A stretch of DNA of 64,000 bases, taken from the IMG/VR virus record IMGVR_UViG_3300024262_000015, positions 1 to 64,000 of that record. One strand, 5' to 3'. Every line of letters begins with the position of its first letter. Position 1 is the first letter of the stretch. Below are positions 8,333 to 15,351 of this stretch, in pieces. Both the position numbers and the translations under genes were made by a program. Under the pieces are notes generated by a model. It was not told the origin of the DNA, did not search any database, and saw only the letters and a program-made list of their open reading frames with translations. The DNA is from a virus.

Positions 8333-9337
8333 ATGGAAAGTTTGAACGCTCAATACCAGCGCCTTTTAAATAAAATTGCAAAATTAGAGAATCAAGAAGC
8401 TTTAATCAAAAGAGCTTTCATGAAAACGGCATCTCCTCCGGGCATTGATGAGGTAGCCTATCTTCAAAGAGTTATTCCTTTAGTAGCCAAGGAAATGAAG
8501 AAGATGGCAGAAACAGCCGAACTATCAGATTACGATAAGGAAGAGCTTTTAGAAATGATTTATTGGATGGAAGGTGTCGGCACGGTTGATGGCAAATGGG
8601 GAGCTAAACTAAATGAAACCATTTCCGGACTTATGGGTGCTTTTGATATTTTAGGACTTCCTACTAATGGTCTTGGGGAAATGCATTATGATTTCAAGCG
8701 TGATCCAAAAGATAAACAAATTAAATCTGCTAACGATTATTTGAATATGCTTAAGCCTTTTACTTCTAAAATGGGCAGCGGCTGGAAAAGAGGGCTTCCG
8801 AAAGCTACAAAGAAGCCAAAAGGAAAAGCTTTTGCGCCTGGTAAAGAGCATGACCACAAGCCCTCTGAAAGAGACTTGGCCGAATATCCTGATGAACAAC
8901 TATCAAGCCAAGCACCAGAAGGATGGATGGATGAACAACTATCAAGTCAAGAACCAGAAGAAAAAGGAAGCTCTCTTATAAAGGGGGGCTGGAGTGGTGG
9001 CCCGCTTCCTTGGACAGAATTAGTGGAAAAAATACTTGAAGACTTACGCGGGGCTAATCGGTTGTCCAAAGAAATAGCAGAAATAGGATATCGTACAAAA
9101 GCCAGCCATCCCTTTGGAGGCTATATGCGTCCTGATCCACTAGATACACCAGGAAGAACATCTGATGCCCGGCGATCTAATCCCACAGCCAGTCGAAAGA
9201 CAATTGAAAAAATATTTATGGATAGACTTGGGTTGACCAAAGAAGAAGCTAAATTTTATAGTGGTAATCTTAAATCTTATATGTCCGGGGGGAGGGAGTG
9301 GCCTCAAGCGGAAGATGATTACTTTCCGGATCGTTAA
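8333..9337 (+). CDS. Hypothetical protein with linker repeat (334 aa)
   Basis: An N-terminal helical region (residues 1-160) begins with a short coiled coil and an IKRAFMKTASPP segment that resembles segments in several head proteins further on. A charged linker follows with an imperfect repeat of DEQLSSQ(A/E)PE (coding bases about 8890-8965). The C-terminal part (LTKEEAKFYSGNLKSYMSGG) looks folded. It may be a virion protein placed outside the head module. This is inference; no family is recognised. Confidence 0.65.
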   Translation: MESLNAQYQRLLNKIAKLENQEALIKRAFMKTASPPGIDEVAYLQRVIPLVAKEMKKMAETAELSDYDKEELLEMIYWMEGVGTVDGKWGAKLNETISGLMGAFDILGLPTNGLGEMHYDFKRDPKDKQIKSANDYLNMLKPFTSKMGSGWKRGLPKATKKPKGKAFAPGKEHDHKPSERDLAEYPDEQLSSQAPEGWMDEQLSSQEPEEKGSSLIKGGWSGGPLPWTELVEKILEDLRGANRLSKEIAEIGYRTKASHPFGGYMRPDPLDTPGRTSDARRSNPTASRKTIEKIFMDRLGLTKEEAKFYSGNLKSYMSGGREWPQAEDDYFPDR

Positions 9338-9348
9338 GAAACTGATAT

Positions 9349-9364
9349 AGACCTAAAGAGGTCT
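9349..9364 (+). promoter_or_regulatory. Short hairpin covering the ribosome binding site of the next gene
   Basis: AGACCT (9349-9354) and AGGTCT (9359-9364) form a 6-bp stem with loop AAAG. The Shine-Dalgarno AGAGG (9357-9361) lies in the loop and 3' arm, and the ATG follows 2 bases later. It could damp initiation, but a 6-bp hairpin can also arise by chance. Confidence 0.25.
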
Positions 9365-9365
9365 C

Positions 9366-10331
9366 ATGAGTTGGAAATGGAAAGCTTTATTTGCCGGGCT
9401 AATTGTTCTAGCATTTGGTACATTAATTTTTATAATCAAAGCCCAGTTTGATCTTATTGATAAGCAACAAACATTGCAAGAGTCTGTAATCCAAATGAAA
9501 GAGCTTCAGGATGGTTGGATAAGAAGCTCTTCCAGATATGTAACTAAGAAAGACTTAAACGGCTTTGCTAATGAACTGGGTGTTGATCTTGATCCCATTC
9601 AGAAAGACATCAAGAAGCTTAACGCTGAGATGAAAGGTCTTTCTTATGTTGTAGCCAAGACTAAAGGAATTAAAATAGTTGAAGTTCCATCAACCTCTGA
9701 AACTCCAAGAGAAAATCCTCCAGAAGATGTAGAAGACAAATATGGCTATCTAACCTCTACCCAGAAGCTAGAGCTTAAAGAGCCTCTCGGAGATAAGGCC
9801 GCTCCTGTAGGGTCCGTAGAGTTTAAGGCCTGGAAAGAAAAACCTTGGTCGGCAGAAATTTTGGCTCGTGAATACTCATCTACTACGGTTCTAAGCCGCA
9901 ATGAAGAGGGGCGTGCTATTGTAAATAACAAGCTCCAAGTAAAGGTGGGAGAAGAGATTTATGACATTCCTATTACACAAGGTGAGGTCGCTGAAGTCTT
10001 TCCTGAGTCTTCTTTTAGATTTAATCCAAGGCTTTTTATTGCTATTGATGGTGGAATCTATTTTAATAATGTTCGGGGAGAGATAACTCCTAATTTACAG
10101 ATGGCCCTTTTTTCTTACGGCAAACATAAGAGAGCATCAGATTGGACGTTCTTAGGATTAGGAGGCGGTTATGCTACTCAAGAAAATAATCTCGCTTTTA
10201 TTCTTTCTCCTGTCCGATATAACATCAGCAATTTTGTTCCTTATACCGAGAACTTATTCTTTGGTCCGTCGCTTACTGTAGATCTTAGTGGAAACTTTGC
10301 GTTGCTAGGAGGAATTGGAGTAGGGCTATGA
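9366..10331 (+). CDS. Membrane-anchored protein with beta-rich C-terminus
   Basis: Residues about 7-25 form one hydrophobic helix (ALFAGLIVLAFGTLIFII) right after a short basic N-terminus, so the protein is probably anchored in the inner membrane with the bulk outside. Residues 30-105 look like a coiled coil. The C-terminal 110 residues alternate hydrophobic and small residues and end in a Gly-rich strand (LSGNFALLGGIGVGL), as in small outer-membrane-type barrels. A spanin-like or envelope role is one reading. It overlaps by ATGA a small two-helix membrane protein, so the two may work together. Confidence 0.6.
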   Translation: MSWKWKALFAGLIVLAFGTLIFIIKAQFDLIDKQQTLQESVIQMKELQDGWIRSSSRYVTKKDLNGFANELGVDLDPIQKDIKKLNAEMKGLSYVVAKTKGIKIVEVPSTSETPRENPPEDVEDKYGYLTSTQKLELKEPLGDKAAPVGSVEFKAWKEKPWSAEILAREYSSTTVLSRNEEGRAIVNNKLQVKVGEEIYDIPITQGEVAEVFPESSFRFNPRLFIAIDGGIYFNNVRGEITPNLQMALFSYGKHKRASDWTFLGLGGGYATQENNLAFILSPVRYNISNFVPYTENLFFGPSLTVDLSGNFALLGGIGVGL

Positions 10332-10537
10332 TAAATGCTATACTAATTTTTGTTATAGGAACCTGTTTTCCAATAAGTTTTTATTCTTTCTTTGTAGGCC
10401 TATTATGTTTACAAGTTGGACAAGATTTCGAAACCTTTCACTCCAATCACCTTAGTTGCGTAGGCTTTTTTTACTTTTGCCTTTCGGTTCTATTTTTTAC
10501 CTTGGCAACAAGCGCATTTGTTCCACTCCTGCTTTGA
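10328..10537 (+). CDS. Small two-helix membrane protein, possibly holin-like
   Basis: The 69-residue product has two hydrophobic segments (about residues 3-28 and 44-67) and almost no charge. It is coupled by ATGA to the single-pass protein upstream. Size and topology fit a small holin or accessory membrane protein, but no endolysin gene is adjacent. The lysis role is only a guess. Confidence 0.5.
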   Translation: MINAILIFVIGTCFPISFYSFFVGLLCLQVGQDFETFHSNHLSCVGFFYFCLSVLFFTLATSAFVPLLL

Positions 10538-10600
10538 TAAAGTGGGTATTGATAATCTGGCATACTATAGTAAGCTAAACCAACATGAGGAGTTTCCAAC

Positions 10601-10756
10601 ATGAGCAGAAAAGATAATAACTTTGAACAATTGCACCTCTACTTGGAAGAGAGCTACCTTTTAATCCCTCCAACTGAAGAAAAAAAGCGAAACGAAGAGG
10701 CAGAAAAGGATAGTGGCATAACCATCATTGAAGTTTGGAGCGACCCAGAAGAATGA
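10601..10756 (+). CDS. Small hypothetical protein (51 aa) before the deformylase
   Basis: ATG 10601 follows TGAGGAG (10586-10592) and opens a 51-codon frame (MSRKDNNFEQ...VWSDPEE) that ends in an ATGA overlap with the deformylase start. The product is strongly charged, with a Lys/Glu centre. The clear start signal and coupling support a real gene; the function is unknown. The 63 bases between 10538 and 10600 contain no convincing -10/-35 pair. Confidence 0.6.
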   Translation: MSRKDNNFEQLHLYLEESYLLIPPTEEKKRNEEAEKDSGITIIEVWSDPEE

Positions 10757-11310
10757 TAATAACTGACGAAGCCCTCCTTCGGGTTGAGAGCGTTCCAGTT
10801 CTCCCCGAGGAGATAGGGCCTTTAAGGGATCAGCTAGAGCGCGAACTTATTCGTTCTGCCGCTAGAGGTCATGAAGGGGTTGGTTTGGCTGCCGTTCAAA
10901 TTGGCATTCCTCAACAGATGGCTATTGTAAGAACAAAAGACTATTCTGTTGATCTAATTAATTGCGAAATAGTTAAAGGATATGACAAAGCTATTTTTGA
11001 AAATGAAGGTTGTTTAAGTTTTCCTGGCCGATTTGAAAGAACTTGGAGATATCAGGAAATTCACATTAATAACAATGCTGAGCCTAAAAACAAAGAGTTT
11101 GTTGCAAGAGGATTTTTAGCTGTAATTTGTCAACATGAATTAGACCATCTTGATGGGCGCCTTTTGCCTGATGTTGCTATCCCTTCTTTAAATTTAAACC
11201 CGGAAAATTTAAATAAGACAGTTTTTAAAAGAGAAAAAAGAAGACCTAATGAACTCTGTTTTTGTGGATCAAGTGTTAAATTCAAGCGCTGTTGTGGTAT
11301 AAAAAGATAA
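10753..11310 (+). CDS. def: Peptide deformylase fused to a C-terminal SEC-C zinc motif
   Basis: The enzyme removes the formyl group from the first Met of new proteins as they leave the ribosome. The three deformylase motifs are intact: GVGLAAVQIG (42-51), EGCLS (85-89, metal Cys87) and HELDH (128-132, metal His residues and catalytic Glu). Unusually, residues 164-182 form a SEC-C motif (RPNELCFCGSSVKFKRCCG, Cys169, 171, 180, 181), the small zinc knuckle at the end of SecA and other proteins. SEC-C of SecA binds SecB and is reported to bind ribosomes. ATG 10753 (ATGA overlap) is preferred over an upstream in-frame TTG at 10735. Phage deformylases are known; this fusion is uncommon as far as I recall. 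Confidence 0.92.
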   Translation: MIITDEALLRVESVPVLPEEIGPLRDQLERELIRSAARGHEGVGLAAVQIGIPQQMAIVRTKDYSVDLINCEIVKGYDKAIFENEGCLSFPGRFERTWRYQEIHINNNAEPKNKEFVARGFLAVICQHELDHLDGRLLPDVAIPSLNLNPENLNKTVFKREKRRPNELCFCGSSVKFKRCCGIKR

Positions 11311-11314
11311 GAAC

Positions 11315-11617
11315 ATGAGAAGTAAAGTTACTGTGTATAAGTTTGGAGCAACTTGGTGTGGTCCATGTAAGGTTTTGGACACTAAGTTTTATAAGGTTTC
11401 CCAAGAGTTTCCCGAAGTTACTGTAATTGCTCTTGATGTAGAGCAGGATGCAAAACTGGCAAAACAACATAAGATAAGGTCAGTACCTACGGTTATATTC
11501 TTAGATGAAGGAAAAGAGGTAGAGAGGCTAGTAGGAGCGGTTCTTACTGGTCCTTTACGTAAGGCCTTCAAAACCCTCCAAGAAAGGCTAGATAATGTCA
11601 CGACCGACGACCAGTAA
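11315..11617 (+). CDS. trxA: Thioredoxin
   Basis: A small thioredoxin-fold protein of 100 residues with the active site WCGPC (Cys15 and Cys18) and cis-Pro58 in SVPT. It reduces disulfides and can feed electrons to a ribonucleotide reductase; in T7 the host thioredoxin is a polymerase clamp. No ribonucleotide reductase is in the window. It lies 4 bases after the deformylase and overlaps the next gene by 23 bases. Confidence 0.93.
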   Translation: MRSKVTVYKFGATWCGPCKVLDTKFYKVSQEFPEVTVIALDVEQDAKLAKQHKIRSVPTVIFLDEGKEVERLVGAVLTGPLRKAFKTLQERLDNVTTDDQ

Positions 11618-11885
11618 AAGCGAACCAAAAGAGCTTTGGGGAGCAATTAAAAACCAGAGTGTAAATATGTTTGGCCTTCCCGGTCAGACCTTAGAGGCTC
11701 ACATTACCGACCATAAGATTGTTGGAGATAAGCTTTATTTGCATCTCAAATCTACTGCTGCTTTGCGGGCTGTAGAAGAATCGGTTGCTAAAGTTCCACC
11801 ACCCGCTGGACAAAAATATGACGTACTACCTTTGGGCAGTGGCAACAATGAGGTTATGATAAGGCTCATTGAAGAAGAAGAATAA
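11595..11885 (+). CDS. Hypothetical protein (96 aa)
   Basis: It begins inside trxA at ATG 11595, with AGAAAGG about 10 bases upstream. The product has a short basic N-terminus and a small alpha/beta domain (TLEAHITDHKIVGDKLYLHL). It is not recognised. The frame is kept because it continues 268 bases beyond trxA in the only open plus frame. Confidence 0.6.
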   Translation: MSRPTTSKSEPKELWGAIKNQSVNMFGLPGQTLEAHITDHKIVGDKLYLHLKSTAALRAVEESVAKVPPPAGQKYDVLPLGSGNNEVMIRLIEEEE

Positions 11886-11894
11886 AATTCCAAT

Positions 11895-12350
11895 GTGGAT
11901 GACAAAAATCAAAACATCTATCTTGTCTTAGGTTGTTTCGGAAGACGGGATGAAGACTTCATTAGTTGTGCGGGCGTTAGTAATAAAATTCTTATTATTG
12001 ATGAACGGTTGCAGCATATAGATGAAATATCTGAATACTTTGAAGGTCTTCGCTTATTTGACAGGCCCGTGTTTGATTTGAACGCAATTCGCCATGTTTT
12101 ATTTAACATGCAGGAGCGTTATGCGCAAGGACCACAGCCTTTATGGCGTCAAAATAAGTTTCATTTGTTAGAGAAATTTGTTTTAGATCATCGGGCTTGT
12201 GGCAATTTTATTAGACTGGTTGTTGATGGTCCTGACGAAATTGCTCCATCCTTAGAACAAAAGGTTCGTATTCCTGGTACTCCTCAATCTTTGGTTCCTT
12301 TAACTGAGCCAACTCGGTTTGAACTCAAAATGGTTCGGAATCGTAGATAA
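11895..12350 (+). CDS. Hypothetical protein (151 aa)
   Basis: The apparent start is GTG 11895; no good Shine-Dalgarno sequence is visible, so the start is uncertain. The product begins with a beta strand (NIYLVLGCFGRRDEDF) that looks like the first strand of an alpha/beta fold. No nucleotide-binding or catalytic motif is clear. It lies in the operon of small unknown genes between trxA and the primase zinc-finger gene. Confidence 0.6.
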   Translation: MDDKNQNIYLVLGCFGRRDEDFISCAGVSNKILIIDERLQHIDEISEYFEGLRLFDRPVFDLNAIRHVLFNMQERYAQGPQPLWRQNKFHLLEKFVLDHRACGNFIRLVVDGPDEIAPSLEQKVRIPGTPQSLVPLTEPTRFELKMVRNRR

Positions 12351-12375
12351 TCTCTTACTACATTATCATTTAGAT

Positions 12376-12660
12376 ATGACTGAAAACGAAAAGCTTTATC
12401 ATGAAATCTATGAAAAGCTTCAACAATCTCGTCGGAAAAAGTTTATGCATCTCATGTCCAAGCTTGATGCGGGGCAATATGATTCTTGGCAACCGGTATT
12501 AAATAGAATGTACCAGCTTTATTCTACTGAAAGAGATAGGTATTTGAGTCAAATGGCATATCTTCATGGGCCTAGGCCACACTATATTAGCCCATTAGAT
12601 AGAGGAACTTATAATTACGGTTATGCTGATATTGGTCAGCTTATGGGAGACCCACAATGA
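12376..12660 (+). CDS. Hypothetical protein (94 aa)
   Basis: ATG 12376 gives a 94-residue protein; an upstream TTG at 12319 would extend it into the preceding gene. It is helical and rich in Tyr, Arg and Lys, with a Gly/Tyr-rich C-terminus. It overlaps the next gene by ATGA. No family is recognised. Confidence 0.6.
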   Translation: MTENEKLYHEIYEKLQQSRRKKFMHLMSKLDAGQYDSWQPVLNRMYQLYSTERDRYLSQMAYLHGPRPHYISPLDRGTYNYGYADIGQLMGDPQ

Positions 12661-13046
12661 GAACTATTTCAAATAAGGTTGCGTCACAGCTAGCTCTTCA
12701 AAAAGATGAAGCTAATGAATTAGGATTAACGAAGGTTGCTTCTTTTATAGATAAAGAATTAACCGCTCCAACTAGGGATAGTGATCAGCTTTATTCTTAC
12801 TCACAAGAAGAGCTTTATAGTGATATTGAATCTAAATTAGCGGAAGCTACTGTGAGGATTTGTGACTACTTCAATGTAGCTCCAGATTCGCGTCAAGTTC
12901 ATGATTTAGTAGAAGATATGAAGTCTCAATTGTTTTTTGAAGTAAAAGCTATGACAGGAGTAGAAGATGGTATTGGTCCTTATGAGCCATTAATTGTTGG
13001 GGAAAGACGAGAAGAGACTGCTATAACTATTAGTGAAGATGACTAA
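12657..13046 (+). CDS. Hypothetical acidic helical protein (129 aa)
   Basis: It is coupled by ATGA to its upstream neighbour. The protein is helical throughout, with an acidic C-terminal tail (TISEDD), and no motif is recognised. It is part of a tight set of overlapping small genes leading to the primase zinc-finger gene. Confidence 0.6.
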   Translation: MRTISNKVASQLALQKDEANELGLTKVASFIDKELTAPTRDSDQLYSYSQEELYSDIESKLAEATVRICDYFNVAPDSRQVHDLVEDMKSQLFFEVKAMTGVEDGIGPYEPLIVGERREETAITISEDD

Positions 13047-13503
13047 TGTAAATAAAAAAGCTTTTAATGATGACGAGCCGCTTCCCGATGGTACCCGCGC
13101 TTTAAGATTGGATAATAAAAAGTCTCGTTTTCGGCCCCCTCCAAGCAATGAGCCGCCTGATTATAATTTTGAGGAGCGGGCAAATGCATTAGCTCAAAAG
13201 ATTCAGGCAAGAAACCATAAGGGAATTGAGCTAGCTTCTCAATTTATGGAACTCATGAAGTCAAAAATACTTGATGAGAACCGAAGCAAATTGGCCAACC
13301 AAAGCGAGGGAGATCTTAGAAAGCAACTCATTAGCTGGCTTGTAGAAATTAATAATGATGAAGACGAAGAGCTAGATGGAATGGGCTCTGCTGGAGTTAT
13401 TACGCTTCTTCTTAAGACATTTTTTGTCCAAAGAGATAGAATCAATAGTCTTGAGTTTAGGCTAGCTTCATTAGAAAAGGAGCTAGGCGTTGAAAAACAA
13501 TAG
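13039..13503 (+). CDS. Hypothetical protein with C-terminal coiled coil (154 aa)
   Basis: Start is ATG 13039, with GTG 13033 as alternative; both overlap the preceding gene. A disordered Pro/Arg-rich N-terminus (residues 10-45) leads into helices and a final leucine-patterned coiled coil (INSLEFRLASLEKEL). It may oligomerise or serve as an adaptor. The function is not known. Confidence 0.6.
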   Translation: MTNVNKKAFNDDEPLPDGTRALRLDNKKSRFRPPPSNEPPDYNFEERANALAQKIQARNHKGIELASQFMELMKSKILDENRSKLANQSEGDLRKQLISWLVEINNDEDEELDGMGSAGVITLLLKTFFVQRDRINSLEFRLASLEKELGVEKQ

Positions 13504-13669
13504 TGATTTCGAGCGCCTCATTCAATGGATAGCCAACGAAAAAGAGGCCTTCTCCCAGTATAAGATTTTATGTGCTAAATATGGAGTGCCATGCGATCCG
13601 ATAGTCATAGCGGTCCACAAGGGGCGCTTAGAGGTAATGGAGATGTTTTCCAGAAACTCCTATCCTTAG
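13490..13669 (+). CDS. Small protein (59 aa) with TTG start, upstream of the primase zinc-finger gene
   Basis: TTG 13490 stands 7 bases after a perfect AAGGAG (13477-13482) and opens a 59-codon frame (MKNNSDFERLIQWI...) ending at TAG 13667-13669. It fills the otherwise empty space between the neighbouring genes and overlaps both. The product has a mixed helical composition (KEAFSQYKILCAKYGVPCDP). The function is unknown, but the start signal is among the best in the window. Confidence 0.6.
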   Translation: MKNNSDFERLIQWIANEKEAFSQYKILCAKYGVPCDPIVIAVHKGRLEVMEMFSRNSYP

Positions 13670-14142
13670 GATCCAATTTAACTCTTTTTAAGACACTCGC
13701 GCTTTATGGTATTCATTTAAAGCCGTCTAAAAGAGAATGGAGTCACCCAATTCGTTGTCCTTTTGATGAACACAAAGGTGGAAAAGAAAACACTTCTTCT
13801 TTTGGGTATAATTTTAATAAAGATTATTTTAATTGTTTTGGATGCGGCTCTGGAGGTGGAGTTGTTGAATTCATTTCTAAAAAAGAAGGTATCCCTAAAC
13901 AGGTAGTTCGAGATCGTTTACGCGGTAGGCTTTCGATTACCAATATTGTTTCTCCCAATTTAGATATACACCTAATAAAATTAGCTAATTGGTTACGTTC
14001 CCAAAATCAGACTGAGGACCTTCAAAAGGTTTTGTGGTGGTTCGATTCGTATCTGGACCAGGGCGAAAGCTTGGAGGAAGAAGAACTGTGCGCTAGAATA
14101 GCAAAGGTCTATCAAGTGTTGGAGGATAACCTTGACAAATAA
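13591..14142 (+). CDS. DnaG-type primase, CHC2 zinc-finger half
   Basis: Residues 52-105 are the DnaG zinc-binding domain that recognises the priming site: HPIRCPFDEHKG then YFNCFGCGSGGGVVEFI, with the C-x4-H-x20-C-x2-C set Cys56, His61, Cys82 and Cys85. No Toprim catalytic domain follows; the remaining 80 residues are helical. The matching catalytic half is the separate gene at 31665-32462. The start is ATG 13591, with GGAG 4 bases upstream, inside the small preceding gene. The split implies that the two products form one primase. Confidence 0.88.
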   Translation: MRSDSHSGPQGALRGNGDVFQKLLSLGSNLTLFKTLALYGIHLKPSKREWSHPIRCPFDEHKGGKENTSSFGYNFNKDYFNCFGCGSGGGVVEFISKKEGIPKQVVRDRLRGRLSITNIVSPNLDIHLIKLANWLRSQNQTEDLQKVLWWFDSYLDQGESLEEEELCARIAKVYQVLEDNLDK

Positions 14143-15319
14143 GTTTATGGTTCTGGGAGACGTACATATCGGCCAAGGATTAAGTCTTGGCAAGCCCGGA
14201 ACTTTAGGTGCTTTAAATAGCCGTATAGAAGATCAGAAAAATCTCTTAACGTTCACCTTGAAAAAGGCCATTGAGCTAAATATTTCTTCTTTATTTTTAA
14301 CTGGCGATATCTTTGAAGAAGCCAAGCCCCATCCTCAGTTAATTAAACTCTTTCTAGAGTGGGTTAAAGAGTGTGAGAGCGCTGCAATAGATCTTCATAT
14401 TGTTGTAGGCAATCATGACATAATTAGGACTGGGGCATTTACACAATCAGCCCTAGAAATAATACCCACATTAAAGCTGAATAACATTCACGTTTATAAA
14501 GATCCTTCGCAAATTGAGTATAAGGATGTGGTTTTTACTCTTCTTCCATTTAGAGATAGAAGAATGTATGATAAGGACACTCCTCAATTGGCTCTTAAAC
14601 AATTAATCAAAGATCTTCCTAAGCCTCAAAAAGGTAAAACAAATATAATTGTAGGCCATTTGACTTTAGATGGTTCTATTCCTGTTGGTCATGAAATAGA
14701 CTCAAACTTAAACGAAATCTTTTGTCCTATGACCATGTTTAAAGGGTTTGATTATGTAGTAATGGGCCACATACATAACTTTCAAATCTTAGAAAATGAC
14801 CCTTTCATTTTCCATCTAGGAAGTATGGATCGTTCAAACTTTAGTAAGACCGAAATGAACGGCCAAAAATATCTCGCAGTTTTTGATTTCGCAAGCAAAA
14901 AGCATTTAGACTTTATCCCTTTACCTGTTCGTCCTCTAAAAAAAATTCTAATTGATATCCCTAAGGATAAAGAATTCACTACCGAATATGTATTAGACGC
15001 TTTAAACAATGAAGACCTTGAAAATTGCTTATTAAATTTAGAGATTAAAATATCAAGTACTCAACCGGAAGTAAACAAAGATATTGTGATGAACTTTCTA
15101 TCTTCTAAAAAGGTTTTTCACACTCCAAAATTTTCTCAGTCCCGTTCTATTCTTGTAGTTCAAGAAGATGCAGTTGTTTTAGAAAAGCAAACCTCTCCTA
15201 AGCAGGGAGTAGAAAAGTTTCTGGAAACTTTCTCTACGGAAATGGATCTTTCTGCTGAAGATGTTGAGAGAGTTATGGAACTAGCCAATGACTGTATTAT
15301 GGAGCTTGAAACTCTTTAG
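14132..15319 (+). CDS. sbcD: SbcD/Mre11-type nuclease subunit (T4 gp47-like)
   Basis: This manganese-dependent nuclease pairs with the SbcC/gp46 ATPase to process DNA ends for recombination-dependent replication. Phosphoesterase motifs are complete: GDVHIG (Asp10, His12), TGDIFE (Asp59), GNHD (Asn94, His95), GHLTLD (His176) and GHIH (His213, His215). Length 395 fits SbcD. TTG 14132 has GGAGG (14121-14125) 6 bases upstream and is chosen; ATG 14147 is possible. It is followed at once by sbcC. Confidence 0.93.
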   Translation: MTNKFMVLGDVHIGQGLSLGKPGTLGALNSRIEDQKNLLTFTLKKAIELNISSLFLTGDIFEEAKPHPQLIKLFLEWVKECESAAIDLHIVVGNHDIIRTGAFTQSALEIIPTLKLNNIHVYKDPSQIEYKDVVFTLLPFRDRRMYDKDTPQLALKQLIKDLPKPQKGKTNIIVGHLTLDGSIPVGHEIDSNLNEIFCPMTMFKGFDYVVMGHIHNFQILENDPFIFHLGSMDRSNFSKTEMNGQKYLAVFDFASKKHLDFIPLPVRPLKKILIDIPKDKEFTTEYVLDALNNEDLENCLLNLEIKISSTQPEVNKDIVMNFLSSKKVFHTPKFSQSRSILVVQEDAVVLEKQTSPKQGVEKFLETFSTEMDLSAEDVERVMELANDCIMELETL

Positions 15320-15351
15320 TCTTAAATGGCTCACTCACAGGAGAAGACACT

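Noticed and set aside
10538-10600. Possible promoter before the 51-residue gene (TTGATA and TATAGT)
   Set aside because: No -35/-10 pair has a spacer near 17 bases.
10735-10752. Upstream TTG start for peptide deformylase
   Set aside because: ATG 10753 forms an ATGA coupling with the 51-residue gene and fits the family start.
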